Assembly: GCA_029532625.1 (NCBI GenBank)
Contig: JARFXM010000004.1
Span: forward strand, 4,526,001-4,590,000
Origin: Lomentospora prolificans
Lineage: Eukaryota; Ascomycota; Sordariomycetes; Microascales; Microascaceae
Direction of reading: 5' to 3'
Length of the DNA stretch: 64,000 nucleotides
Part shown: piece after piece, positions 46,597 to 58,229 of the stretch
Layout: every line of letters begins with the position of its first letter
How positions within the stretch are numbered: position 1 is the first letter of the stretch
Notes under the pieces: model-generated
Told to the model about the DNA's origin: nothing
Seen by the model: only the letters and a program-made list of their open reading frames with translations
Databases searched by the model: none
Program-made: the position numbers and the translations under genes

Positions 46597-47675
46597 ATGC
46601 CCGACTTCCCACCGCCGCCAGCCACCTTTAGCGAGAAGAAGGCCAAAATCATCTCCCAGCTTCAGGTCCCCCCGGAGGAGTATACTGACCTGTCCCCCAA
46701 AGGCTCGATTGACGAGGCCTTGATTGACGTGATTGACGAGGTCAATGCCGTCGAGGGCTTCGTAACTACGAGTAGCTGCGCGGGCCGCGCCAGCGTCTTT
46801 CTCGAGGGAAGCAGAGTGCGCCCCCAAGCGGGAAGCGGAGAGGTCACCACGGTTGCTGGCGTCGGCGGAAAGGGAGGCGGCGGGACATGGTTGTACGTCT
46901 CACACGACCCGTTTGCAGAGACCACCGAAAAGGTGGACTGGGAAAACGTGTTCGGACTGAAGGGGCAGGGTGGCGCACAACCTCCACATGACCAAGGAGC
47001 CGGAGATGAGGAGAAGAGGTTCATCCACTTCAAATTCGAGCCAATGGTATGAACAGCAAAAGGCGACAGCAACAACAGCGCAGAGGTTTATAGCCGCGTT
47101 GTCACCACTGCCGTGGGGGTTGTCGGAGTTGCATCATACGAGAGTTTACTGACCTGTGGTAGATCCTCCACATCCTCACGGCATCTCTAGAGCACGCCCA
47201 AGCTCTTCTGCGCTGCGCACAGCAGGCGGGTTTCCGGGAAAGCGGCGTTATAAATGTAACCGCTGCAACCGGAGAATCGGACGTAATCCCGATAGTTGCT
47301 ATTCGCACCATGGGACTGGGTTTCGAGTCGCTTATTGGCTTCCAGTTGCGGGGAAACCGCCAGTCCATGGTAGAGATATCTTACCTAGAGACCCTTGTAG
47401 ACCTTGCCAACACCAGGTTTGTTGAGAACAAAAAGAGGATAGAAAGATTCCGCACTGGATTCCAGAATCTCATCGCAAATCGTAAGTTAGACCGGGAGAA
47501 GCCTGAAGGATGGGAGGATGGCGACGCGCGCAGGGCTCGTAAGAGGACAGAGGGCCTGAGGCGGCAGGAGGAACTCAAAGCAGAGCAGAGTCGGAACGTA
47601 GATGGCCGTGCAGATGATTTAGAAGATCCCACGGGCCTGTTCACGGACTTGGGCCTGCGAACCGACGACGAATAG
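46597..47675 (+). CDS. TYW3: tRNA wybutosine-synthesizing protein Tyw3
   Basis: Two exons, 46597-47046 and 47163-47675, give 320 residues. Tyw3 is the S-adenosylmethionine-dependent methyltransferase that acts on N4 of the wybutosine precursor at position 37 of tRNA-Phe. Family marks are the N-terminal LSPKGSIDEAL, FVTTSSCAGRASVF, WLYVSHDPF, then FIHFKFEPM-ILHILTASLEHAQALL joined by splicing, AAQAGFRESGV-type sequence (QQAGFRESGVI) and TMGLGFESLIGFQ. The last 100 residues are helical and charged (RKLDREKPEGWED onward), common in fungal members. The start is the ATG at 46597; a GTG two codons earlier is in frame. It is convergent with MIC19, with about 180 bases between stop codons. Confidence 0.93.
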
Positions 47676-47856
47676 GGAGATAAGAAACAATGTGTTGATC
47701 GAAAAAATAAGTTCATTTATACCCAGCCGTCTATACACTCTTTACTTTGGAATGCGCCATTTTTATCCTCATGGCAGTACTCGTACATGGCATGGCTTGA
47801 CGATGCCCGCTTTCGCGTAATGTAATTCAATGCACGCGGCTTGTCAAGTCTTTGCT

Positions 47857-48517
47857 TCACGAAGATGCCTTTTCCACCCATCCCCTCTCGAGCTTCCGTA
47901 CCTCTTCCTTAAACGCCTCGACCTCGTCCCAGCAGTTTAGGGGCTTCCTGTCGTGCTCCCTCAAGCACCTTATTACGTTGCTTCGAGCAGTCTCGACACC
48001 CTCGGGGAGGTCCTTGATCTTTTTCCTGCCCTCGAGTCGCGCGCGCAGCGCCTCAACCTCCTTGGAAACCTTGTGGCTCGTCAACGTTTCGTCGGTGGGG
48101 ATGTCCTCGAGGGAAGCCTTCTCGCGGGCTTCCTTGAGGGCAACGGCCTCGTGCTCCTGGAGCTCTCGGAGCTTCTGAGCGACTCGGGCCTCGACTTGGA
48201 TTTCCATCAATTTCGACCTCGATGCGTCGGTCTATTCCTCACCGCAAGCCAAAGGCGTTAGCTACGGTTCCAGTTCCTATTTGCAATAGAATTCCGCTTT
48301 ACTATACCTCCTTGCTTGATTGGATCGAGTCAACAAGGTCATGGGAGGCGCCAATGGGTCCCGATCTGTAATGCCGTAGCAAGACATTCGTCAGTCATGA
48401 TCACCTCCAAAGTAGTACGGTCGGTGCGTGAGGCGGCGTAGCAGTGGCAGGGAGCACTTACCCCTTCCATTCGTAGGTTGCGCCGTTAGCGGTCGGTTTG
48501 GACGCGGTGGTACCCAT
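47857..48517 (-). CDS. MIC19: MICOS complex subunit Mic19
   Basis: On the minus strand, exons 48517-48462, 48365-48308 and 48231-47857 give 162 residues. The product starts MGTTASKP, which fits the MGxxxS myristoylation pattern known for the animal homologue CHCHD3. A charged coiled-coil middle (EIQVEARVAQKLRELQEHE and on) leads to a C-terminal CHCH-like segment with two cysteines in CLREHDRKPLNC (spacing x10), then VEAFKEEVRKLERGW. Mic19 is a peripheral inner-membrane protein of the intermembrane space that joins Mic60 and Mic10 subcomplexes at crista junctions. The two small 5' exons (56 and 58 nt) were found from splice sites and the GSGPIGASHDLVDSI sequence they encode; a start at the internal ATG of exon 3 would drop the myristoylation motif. 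Length is normal for the fungal family. Confidence 0.9.
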
Positions 48518-51500
48518 GATTGATGGCAATAGGTTCGATTGATGGAAATCCACGCTCGTAGTCTTGATGACCAGAGGTTTACAGCTTGCGAAACAAATTC
48601 ACCAAGGTCACGGAATATTCCCGGGTTTCTCCGTAATATTACATAAGCAAAGGCGCAAAAGCCGAGCTCCAGGACTGGAAACTGAATAGTTAACGCCTTG
48701 AAAAAAGACGCTTTCGCCTGAGGCGTAAAAAGTTGAGATGTCATCGTCAGGCTGGGTTGGAAGAAGCGAGGATTACATCTTCAAGACAGATGGCGCCAAC
48801 CGTGGTATCTCCTCAGACGGATATTATTCTATTATCTCTATTCTATCCCTCGATTGCACTTCGGGGTTATCCTTATAGCGCCTACAGTATAGGTAAATTC
48901 ACAGTACAGAAACATCGCGGCCGTGTCTTCATTGTGCACGTGCAGCTCTGTCCTACCAATCCCTCCCGTCCCGTCTCTTCACCAAGATCGCATTCGAATT
49001 ATGACACATGTAAGATATGCTTACAAAAATCATCTTAAGAGATCGCAACCAAGAGCCCCGAATAACCATTACGGACTCTGGAGTACTTGTAGAATTTCAA
49101 CGACGTCTCGCTCTCAACAAACAAGGCTCCCGAGGAAGCGCTCTTGGCCCCCAACATGACGGAGATCCTCGTTCTATTGTCGGATCTAGAATCCGTCAAG
49201 AAGGCTGGACCGCCGTTTGAGTAGCACCAGTGGCTTGAACCTAGCACCACCCCCCCACTGTGCTAGGGGTGATGAAAATACGAGCGTGTCCATGCAGCGA
49301 GCCTCTTGGGGATTTTTTGATGGTGCAGTCCATCGCTCCCGAAAGGTTTCCCGGGAGTGTTGCCCGAATTTGCCCAGAACCCCGGAGCACGCCAAGGTGA
49401 TGGGCCCCATCAACGGTATGCAGGCATGCTTGACAAGAACTGGCCTGTTCAGGTCTGGAGGACGGTTACACTTGGGAACCCGCACTCATACCTATCAATC
49501 CTAGCCTGAAGGGGATCTACCATGATATGCATAAGAGTATATATGCGGATATCTATATAAATGGGATCTGGGAACGAATTTTCTTTCGATGAAGCGGCCC
49601 ATGGGGAAAGACGGTTGGGGGCCGATTTTATCCTGGATACCCGCGGATCGACGCATGGTCGCCTTGTGTCAGAAATGGCGGTATCGCAAATGGCCTTGCT
49701 CCTCTCATCTACTTCGTATGCTATTCCCAGCCCGACTCTATTTGTCTTTCCGCTTGTCGCCAGGACACCAGGTCTTTGGAGACTTCATTGGGCCTGCATG
49801 GCTTAGTATCACAGTAGCAGTTCAAGATTTACAAGGCCGCCCCCGATCCTACGGCGCCCGATCCGGTCGGCTCCCATGTCGACCTTGATTACACAGAAAT
49901 GCGTAAGCCTGGATGATAGGAAAAGTTCAGTTCATTTCGTGTAGAGCCTAGGGAATCGACCCATCATGCCGACACTCGGAACGCCCGCACCCCGCACAGG
50001 CTCGCTCTCACAGGCGCAGTATTGTAAATCCGGCAATGCAAACACCTCACTCGAGCGCGGTTTGCCGGGCTGTCCATTCGTCGATCGTTCGATGCAGATA
50101 TTACATGTGCGCTTGAAGACAGAAAGGGATGGGTGACCGTTTCGGAGATATCTTGGCTGTACCTTGGAGTGAGCCCGAGAAAAGAGCGTGAAGCACACGC
50201 GTATTCAAGTCTCATGAAGATGCACGTGGACTAGCATGAGGTGCCGTCGACCATCCCGTGGCGGGGAACCCGTCGAAGACCCTGCTTCTGTCTGAATCAC
50301 CTGTGGGCTAGAGTGATCGAGGGTAACTCAGGGGCACTTAGCGGTCCGACCGAAAGAACTAGACCCACTAACACCGAACCATGTGTGTATCGCGGACCTG
50401 TAACCTCCATCCAGGTTTCCATCTCTGTCGGGTCGCTCGAAATGCGTCGAGGGATTCGGGTTGTGGATTCTCGATGCGAGAGAATGAGAGAAATCATCTA
50501 ATTTTCGTGGTTTTGAATTCCGGTCGTTCAAAATGACAGGATCAGCATTCAGTGGGGATCGACTGTAACCCTGTTGGGGAGACAGCACAGGGGTCTTGGA
50601 TTCGGCCAATCAAGACCTGGCGAGGCCCCTGATATTTTTGGCTTTTCTGGCCATTCGGGCTTGACACCGCTGATTGGAGACAAGATGCAGTTGGCGTCCT
50701 CCCTCCGCCCCCTTTTACGTGCCTGCCCGTAAAAAAGCCAAGTCCGGCTTGCCTGACCTTTCGGGTAGGTGGTCCACAGGCCACCGCCGACGAACCACTG
50801 GCTCTGGATCGTTCTTGTCAATGTCTGTGTGCGAGGAACCCGTGGCCCTCTACCAATCCGGCGGACTGTAAGGCTTGTTTCAGAAACATTGAACCAGTAA
50901 GGCTCAATGTGTTGCCCCCACTACATGAAAAGCTGAAATCAACGCCAAAAGCTGTAGGGCCGCGCTATATCCTATCATTTACCTCTAGCAAAGCTTGTCT
51001 GTTCATAGTGTTTTCTCCACAGCCCCTGCTCCGAGTGACGATGGCAAAGAGATGCCGGCCTTGCGGCTGGTGGGATTTTTGCCTTCGCTCGTCGGCATGC
51101 TGACGCCAAGTTAGGCGATGGATTCGAGGGCCTGAGAGGAACATGGCACCATCAGCAGCCTAACTGCGAACTAACAGCGGAACCCCTTGCCCATAACTGC
51201 TTGTTCCCTTGCAGATGCGAGTGGAACTTGCTCATCCACACCGAATTACTTTTGATAGTGTCAGGGGTCATGCCAGCTTCTGGTTCGATAAGGCGAAGCT
51301 CGTGTTGATCCAGACCCTGGAGACCTCCACTGGTCCTCTCCTTTAAAATGGCCACTGGACCCTGACGTCCGGGAGGACCGGCCATGAATAATCCATCGTC
51401 AACCCTCTGCACTCTTGCGGTCGAGGCATCATTCTCGTTACCAGACGTGGCTGGGAGCTCGAACAAAAAGAGAGAGAAAACAAAACAAGAAAGCGCAAGA

Positions 51501-52512
51501 AAGAGAACTCCAGTACCACCAGGTCTCTGCTGTGCCTTCCTTTCCTGCCCTTCTAAACCCTTCCCTTTTCCACGTTCCAGCCTCTCTTGTACTCCCTCGA
51601 TTTCAGTTCATTTCCGCTTCCTGTCCCCTTCACCTGGACACGACGATCATCCAACTCACCGTGCTTCTTGCAGTACTCCATCCGCCATTTCCTTGCAGTT
51701 TCTATCCCTATTATCGACGCTGCTGTGCAAGCATCGACTTCATCCCTGTACACAATTTCAAATCTCGATCAGGCAACCGAGACGACTAGACGTCGCCCAC
51801 CATTGTTCAACATCTACTTCTTGACTCGGCTTAGTTGGCTCGGATTCTGGCAAACCCGAGCTCCAACTCATTATCGATTGCACGGGAAGCCAGTAGTAGC
51901 TAGTATACATTGGCTTTATCCCAGCTTTAGCTCGTTTGTTCGCCAGGCACATTTTCATTTCTGTCCCAAGCAGCAACATAAAGGGCACCACATCATTTCC
52001 ATAGGACATATATTGGAAACCGTGGGGTAGAAACCGCGTCCCGTTATATTGCCCTTCACCATCACTACATTCTCAAACGGGCAATCGTACGACAGTGTTA
52101 TTGGTCATTGGCAGACGGGCCATTCCGGGCTATAAACCGACTCCGAGTATCACACTCATCCGCATCGTCATCGTTTCCGCCAACGCGCGAGCAGTCTCTA
52201 TCCCCCTACTACTACGACCATTATCCGACAGCTACAGAGCTATCCCGCTTACACCAAGGACCCCTCTAGCCGAGCAGTCTTTGTGGTCGGCTACCCCTTC
52301 TTGCCCACTAAGAAGGGAACACAAAGGAACTGGTCTTCGCCGCGGCCCATCTTTGTCTCTGTTCGGTACGAGTCCGTCATGCGATTATTCTAACGCGAGT
52401 TTACCTTGTTTTTTGACTATTTCTATCGACGGCTCTCCCGGCCCTTGCGCGCATACCATTCAGCCCACCCATAAAAGCGCACCGTCAGAGCGGACATCAC
52501 ACAGAACCTACA
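48518..52512. other. Large intergenic region upstream of ferric reductase
   Basis: A 4 kb stretch with the MIC19 promoter at one end and the ferric reductase promoter and leader at the other. From about 51470 the sequence is CT-rich. TATAAA occurs at 52131-52136, and a minimal upstream frame (ATG plus three codons and a stop) at 52379-52393. No gene is supported among the open frames. Confidence 0.4.
52131..52136 (+). promoter_or_regulatory. Candidate TATA box of the ferric reductase gene
   Basis: TATAAA lies 377 bases before the start codon at 52513, which would give a leader of about 340 nt containing a four-codon upstream frame at 52379-52393. Transcript start is not known. Confidence 0.3.
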
Positions 52513-54375
52513 ATGGATCTCAATCACCAATTCGGTCCTTCAGGGACCCTAAACCTGAACCCTCGGGGTCATGGCACCGGAACTGAAGGGACCGAATCAA
52601 CGTCGACAATCGCACCGTACCACTCCGCTCTTAACGGAGTTAACCAGCCAATGAACCTTCTATTCAAGGACATGCTATGGTGGACGCTAGGCATCATGGG
52701 TCTCACGATTCTGGCTGTTAGGCTTGTTGAGATCTTGTGGATGCACATCCGCCAGGTCTCGTCCATGTCGGTTGCGGGTGAGAGGCAAAACTTCTGGAAA
52801 TATAGCCAATGGTCTTGGCTTCCTACGTTCAAGAGACACTTCCTCTATGCTCCGCTCTGGAAGAAGCGCCACAACCGGGAAATCAAGTTGTCCGCTGCCA
52901 TGAACATGGGTACTCTTCCTTCCAGATTTCATTTCGTCCTTCTTAGCATTCTCATAGGCAGCAACATCATTTACATGTTCGTGTTGAACTGGCAGAACGA
53001 GAACATGTACTCCTTCTGCGCCGAGCTCCGAGGTCGATCCGGAACTCTCTCCATGGTGAACATGGTCCCCCTCATCTTCCTCGCAGCGCGCAACAACTTG
53101 CTTATTCCATGGCTCAAGGTGAGCTTCGACACGTACAACCTGATACACCGATGGCTAGGTCGGCTCGTCGTCATCGAGGCTGTCATTCACACAATTGCCT
53201 GGCTCATCGTACAGATTGCGGACGGAGGTTGGGGGTCGGTCGGGAAGAGGATTATGGGCGAATCTTTCATCTCCTCTGGAGTTGTGGGAACTATTTCTCT
53301 TCTTCTCATCCTCGTCTTGTCCTTCTCGCCGGTCCGACATGCCTTCTACGAGACATTCCTCAATCTTCACATCATTCTCGCATTCGTCATTTTCGTCTGT
53401 ACCTGGGTCCACTGTGCAGTGGCTGACATAGGAGCTCTGCCTCAGCTTCCTTGGATCATGGGTATTATGTGCTTGTGGTTCGCAGAGCGTCTCTGGCGAA
53501 TGATAAACCTTGCCTTGAACAACTGGTCTTCCAAAGGCTATACTGAGGCTGTCGTCGAAGTCATGCCTGGTGAGACGACGCGAGTTACAATGCATCTCCC
53601 GAGATACGTGGATGTCAAACCCGGCACACACGCCTACGTACGATTCAAGAGCATCAGGCCTTGGGAATCACATCCGTTCTCTATTGCCTGGGTTGAACAC
53701 ACGCCCAGCTCCAAGGCGCTACCAGTTACGGAGAAGGAATCTTCCGGCGTTATTGTCGACAAGAAGCGGGCGACAACCTCAGTCTCTTTTGTAATCGGCG
53801 CGCAGACTGGTTTCACGAGGAAGCTCTACGAAAAGGCGGCGCTTAGCGGTACGCAGATGCTGCACATGCGGGCAGCCATGGAGGGTCCTTACGGTGGCCA
53901 CCATTCTCTCGACAGCTACGGGCATGTAGTTCTCTTTGCCGGTTCCACCGGAATTACGCACCAAATCTCTTATTTGCGCCCACTTATCGAGGGTTACAAC
54001 GCCGGCACCGTAGCGACTCGAAGAATAACTCTGGTGTGGATTGTCCGAGACTATGAGGCGCTCGAATGGGTACGGCCCTGGATGGACACAATCCTTCGGC
54101 TACCGAACCGAAAGGACATTCTCCGCATCCAGCTCTTCATTACGCGGCCGAAGAATCCTCGAGAGATTACCTCCGCGAGTGAGACAGTTCAACTCTTCCC
54201 CGGTCGACCGAACATCCCAATGCTCCTTCGTAAGGAGGTCCGCGAGCAGCAGGGTGCCCTGTGCGTAACGGTGTGTGGAGCTGGCGCGCTAGCTGATGAT
54301 GTTCGAAGTGCCTCCCGTGAAGTCCAAGACGAGGGAACCGTGGTTGATTTCATCGAGGAAAGCTTTACTTGGTAA
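52513..54375 (+). CDS. Ferric/cupric reductase transmembrane component (FRE family)
   Basis: An intronless gene of 620 residues. After a hydrophilic, glycine-rich N-terminus there are about seven membrane spans, including a ferric-reductase domain with paired haem-ligand histidines (HRWLGRLVVIEAVIH and HIILAFVIFVCTWVHC). The cytosolic part carries the FAD motif HPFSIAW, the NADPH-binding GPYGG and a C-terminal VCGAGALADDVR. It passes electrons from NADPH across the membrane to ferric or cupric ions outside the cell, the first step of reductive metal uptake. A role in the NADPH-oxidase sense is less likely because the family layout is FRE-like and EF-hands are absent. The ATG at 52513 (MDLNHQFG) is the first that retains the whole N-terminus. 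Fungal FRE genes are generally controlled by iron; no clear GATA-type iron site was identified here. No ferroxidase or permease gene is adjacent. Confidence 0.92.
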   Translation: MDLNHQFGPSGTLNLNPRGHGTGTEGTESTSTIAPYHSALNGVNQPMNLLFKDMLWWTLGIMGLTILAVRLVEILWMHIRQVSSMSVAGERQNFWKYSQWSWLPTFKRHFLYAPLWKKRHNREIKLSAAMNMGTLPSRFHFVLLSILIGSNIIYMFVLNWQNENMYSFCAELRGRSGTLSMVNMVPLIFLAARNNLLIPWLKVSFDTYNLIHRWLGRLVVIEAVIHTIAWLIVQIADGGWGSVGKRIMGESFISSGVVGTISLLLILVLSFSPVRHAFYETFLNLHIILAFVIFVCTWVHCAVADIGALPQLPWIMGIMCLWFAERLWRMINLALNNWSSKGYTEAVVEVMPGETTRVTMHLPRYVDVKPGTHAYVRFKSIRPWESHPFSIAWVEHTPSSKALPVTEKESSGVIVDKKRATTSVSFVIGAQTGFTRKLYEKAALSGTQMLHMRAAMEGPYGGHHSLDSYGHVVLFAGSTGITHQISYLRPLIEGYNAGTVATRRITLVWIVRDYEALEWVRPWMDTILRLPNRKDILRIQLFITRPKNPREITSASETVQLFPGRPNIPMLLRKEVREQQGALCVTVCGAGALADDVRSASREVQDEGTVVDFIEESFTW

Positions 54376-56085
54376 ATACCAATGCAACCCGGAGCCTCGG
54401 TTATCCTACGGACGGGCAGTGTTGTGCGTTGGGACGCCGAGAAAGGGACAATGCCTTGGGGTCCAGCAACGGCGTTTTGGGGCAGCGATCTGTGTCCTTG
54501 ACTTCTTGTTCCCTTCTCCTTCTTGTGCCTGTCTCTTTTTCACTTCTCCTCTGTCCTTAGATCATCTTTTCCTTTGCCTTATTCTGCATCGGGTGCTAAC
54601 CTGATGATATACTTTCCTTGCTAATCGCATTTCCTGTATATATCTTGCATTCAAACGATTTGATAGAAGGCCGCGCTGAGGAGAGAGACGCTGATGAGCA
54701 GCGAGGCGCGTTGCACCCCCGACAGTCGGGAGTGCTGGTGTACATAGGCTCATGGCCGGATCGACCGGCATCTCTTGTTTATATCTGATGGCTCTTACTT
54801 CAAGCAGCCATGTCATAGTACCTAGTTCCTTATGCCCGCGCATCAATCGATGAGTTGGATCACATCCTCACGTTCCCTGTCAGTGATAGAACCTCCAAAC
54901 GATGAGTCAAATGTTGTCTTTTGTCACCCAACCAAACCGCGGAAGTTAGCCGTCATGAGAGCCTCGGCTATTAGCGGGATACTATCAATTGATCATTTGG
55001 AGCGGAATTAGCGGGTTCCATGTTTTTGAGCGGCGAGAGCTTGTTGTTTAAACGCTCTAATCGATGATGGGTTCGAAAATGTCAAGATATATCAAGGTCT
55101 CTCGTGTCTCATGAAGACCATGCATAGAATTTCCTTGTGTGGGAAAGACCGCCGCCCTGTTTATAGGTCGGACACAGAAGGCCCGGGTGATCGCCCCCTT
55201 GGTCGGGGGCTGGTGGACGCCGAGAATAGCCTTGAGGAAGCCCATGCCAGCGTCATCACTTAATGTACCACTAATACTGCTGGCTATCCATTACCTTTTG
55301 ATACAGGGCAGGTCAAGCACTGCAGGGCCACTTTACGTTCTGAACAGGGTCAACAGCCAACCCGAGGCCAATGGCTGGATCAACGTATGTTCCTTGGAAC
55401 CCTTTTGTCAATAAACTAGTACTCTTACAACGTCGTCGCCCATGGCTGGGAGCTAGCGCATCTGGTTGTCATTGCGGGGCAGTGTCAAGGCCGTGGTCGT
55501 GAAAGGCGTAGTGAAAGGCGTGGGCGTGTGCTGGCCTGCGACAAATGATGCAGGGGTAGGTAGAGTTACATGCTGGCGACAGTACATGGGCCCTGCGATG
55601 ATGGCGGCAGCACGGCTACGGATAGACCCCTCACTTCTCCAGATGCCCCGCCAAAACCGGCACAGAAGGAACCACGCACCACGCTGGTGTGAATCTCGAG
55701 GTGGGTAGGGGGGAAAATTTCTACCATGGTGGCCATCTGTGACTCGGTCTTGGTACTCCGATGGGCGTTGGTGCAGCACCGGGCTCGAAATTTTTTTTAA
55801 GATTCGGATGGGTACCATCGTTGCCACACTTGCACTTTTAGCACGAGACGCTTGCAGCAAACCTCTTCCCTTTCAACATCTCATGACTCACTTGTTGAAA
55901 CCTATAACTAGGTGACGTCTTGTTTCCACTCGCGAAGCTCAAGAATTCTCTGGACCATAGCACATCTAAGCCAATTCCCGACCCTCGGCTACCTCTCTTT
56001 CCTTGCCGCATTTTCCATATTTCTTTTGCCCGCACCAGTATAACCAGCCAGGATCCCAAGACCGTTGCCCCGCATCACCGCAAAT
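54376..56085. other. Intergenic between ferric reductase and LEU4
   Basis: No gene is supported in this 1.7 kb. It contains two perfect TGACTCA-type elements (54903-54909 in reverse orientation, 55884-55890) relevant to LEU4, and a T-run at about 55790-55798. Confidence 0.45.
55884..55890 (+). promoter_or_regulatory. Perfect CPC1/Gcn4 element (TGACTCA) upstream of LEU4
   Basis: TGACTCA lies 196 bases before the LEU4 start codon at 56086. This is the binding sequence of Gcn4 in yeast and CPC1/CpcA in filamentous fungi, which raise amino-acid biosynthesis genes during starvation. A one-off version (TGACTCG) lies at 55740-55746 and another perfect copy (TGAGTCA, reverse orientation) at 54903-54909. 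Confidence 0.45.
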
Positions 56086-58229
56086 ATGCCGATGTAAGTG
56101 TCGCCCTACTGACCCTGGCGGGCAACATGCAATTGCAAATTCGCTGCCACGGGAATTGCTAACGCGTTGTTGTCTGAAGGCTCAAAGAACCCTGGAAGAA
56201 ATATAAGAAGTTCCCTCCTCTCCACCTCCCGGACAGGCAATGGCCCAACAACACCATTGACAAGGCCCCGCGATGGCTTTCGACCGACCTCCGCGATGGT
56301 AACCAGAGCCTGGTGGACCCAATGGTAAGGGATCCGCTCCCCTGTTCCTACTACCCTGCGTTTTTCTTTTGCTTTGGAAACTAACTATTCCCTTTCTCCT
56401 GCTCTAGAACGGCGATGAGAAATGGCGTTACTTCAAGATGCTGGTCGATCTCGGCTACAAGGAGATCGAGGTCTCTTTCCCCTCTGCCTCCAAAACTGAC
56501 TTCGACTTTACGAGACGCCTGATCGAGACTCCCGGAACCGTACCCGACGATGTCTGGCTCCAAGTCCTATCTCCATGCAGGGAGGAGCTCATCAAGCCTA
56601 CGGTCGAGGCTGTTCGGGGCTCCAAGAAGGCCATCATTCACATCTACCTCGCCACGAGCGAGTGTTTCAGGCGCGTAGTCTTTGGCTTCAGTCAGGAAGA
56701 GAGCTTGGCCCTGGCGGTCAAGTGCACTAAGCTGGTGCGATCCCTGACGAAGGACGATCCCACCCAACAGGGAACAGAGTGGGCTTTCGAGTTTAGTCCC
56801 GAGACCTTTTCCGACAGCGAGCCCGACTTCGTCCTCAAGGTGTGTGAAGCGGTCAAGGCGGCGTGGGAGCCCACTGAGAAGAACCCCATCATCTTCAACC
56901 TTCCCGCAACGGTAGAGATGTCTACCCCCAACGTCTACGCCGACCAGATTGAGTATTTCTGCCGTAACATCACTGAGCGGGAAAAGGTGTGCGTATCTTT
57001 GCACCCCCACAACGATCGCGGTTGCGCTGTTGCTGCCGCCGAATTGGCTCAGATGGCTGGCGCTGATCGAGTCGAAGGTTGCCTGTTCGGGAATGGCGAG
57101 CGCACTGGAAATGTCGACCTCGTCACCCTCGGCCTGAACCTCTATACCCAGGGTATCCACCCTAACATCGATTTCTCGGACCTGAATGCGGTAATTGATA
57201 CGGTAGAGATCTGTAACAAGATCCCGGTACATCCCCGTGCTCCTTATGGAGGCTCCTTGGTGGTGTGTGCCTTTAGTGGCTCTCACCAGGACGCTATCAA
57301 GAAGGGATTCCAGGTTCGCGAGAAAGAAGGCAAAACATACGAAGACAACTGGCAGATCCCTTACCTTCCTCTCGATCCTGAGGACATTGGCCGAACTTAC
57401 GAAGCTATCATCCGCGTCAACTCCCAGAGTGGCAAGGGTGGTGCTTCGTGGATCATCTTGAGGAAGCTCGAGCTCGACCTGCCGCGCGGTCTCCAGGTTG
57501 TATTCTCGTCAATCGTACAGGAAAAGGCGGATCAGCTCGGACGTGAGCTTCTGTCAACTGAGATTACGGATCTTTTTGAGCAGACTTACCATCTCAAGGG
57601 GAATCCTCGTTTCAACATCGTCGACTACTCCATCACACCTGACCGTTCCACCTCCCCCGCACCCCCGGAGCCCGGGAAAACCCAGGACACCAAGGACCTC
57701 ATGCGTGTGTTTGAGGGAGTCGTAGTTCTGGATGGCGAGGAGAAGAAGTTGCGTGGTAGGGGAAACGGTCCCATCTCCAGCCTCGCCAATGCGCTGAAGA
57801 CGATCGGCATTGACCTCGATGTAAAAGAATACAAGGAGCACTCTATTGGCGGTGGCCGAGATGTCAAGGCCGCCTCCTACATCGAGTGCACATCGCCGGA
57901 TATCGGAGGCACCGTATGGGGTGTTGGTATCCACCAGGACGTTGTGCAGAGCTCTCTGATTGCTCTGTTGAGCGCTGCATCCAATGTGAGTTGCTTTCCA
58001 TTTTCGCCCTGCGTTTCCCAACAAACCGAGATGGTCCGTTACTGACAACCTGTGTCTGCAGCTTCTCAAGAATAAGCCTATAGGACCTAACATTGTCGAG
58101 CCGGTGCCGCACAAGTCGTTGAGTCAGGACCTGGACGCCCCCACGAACCCTGTCGATTCGACGAACGGTGCGCCGGCAATACCTACTGTGGTGCAGATCT
58201 TGGAGGACCAGGTAATTGGGACGCAGTAA
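56086..58229 (+). CDS. LEU4: 2-isopropylmalate synthase
   Basis: Four exons, 56086-56093, 56180-56324, 56408-57985 and 58062-58229, give 632 residues. The first exon carries only eight coding bases; splicing builds MPMLKEPWKKYKKF, the usual fungal LEU4 start. The catalytic domain has STDLRDGNQSL, the metal-binding SLHPHNDRGCA and GCLFGNGERTGNVDL, followed by the LeuA regulatory domain (about residue 440 onward) that mediates leucine feedback inhibition, and a C-terminal tail (DAPTNPVDSTNGAP, ILEDQVIGTQ). The enzyme condenses acetyl-CoA with 2-oxoisovalerate, the first committed step of leucine synthesis, in mitochondria and, in yeast, also the cytosol. Reading through the last intron would end the protein after CVSQQTEMVRY and is unlikely. 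A TGACTCA element upstream fits general amino-acid control. Confidence 0.96.

Noticed and set aside
51384..52030. Overlapping + frames of about 125-147 codons upstream of the ferric reductase
   Set aside because: They lie in a CT-rich promoter and leader stretch, are Ser/Pro-rich by composition in several frames at once, and match nothing known.
56567..57286. Antisense open frame over LEU4
   Set aside because: Same reason: shadow of the sense frame with no independent support.
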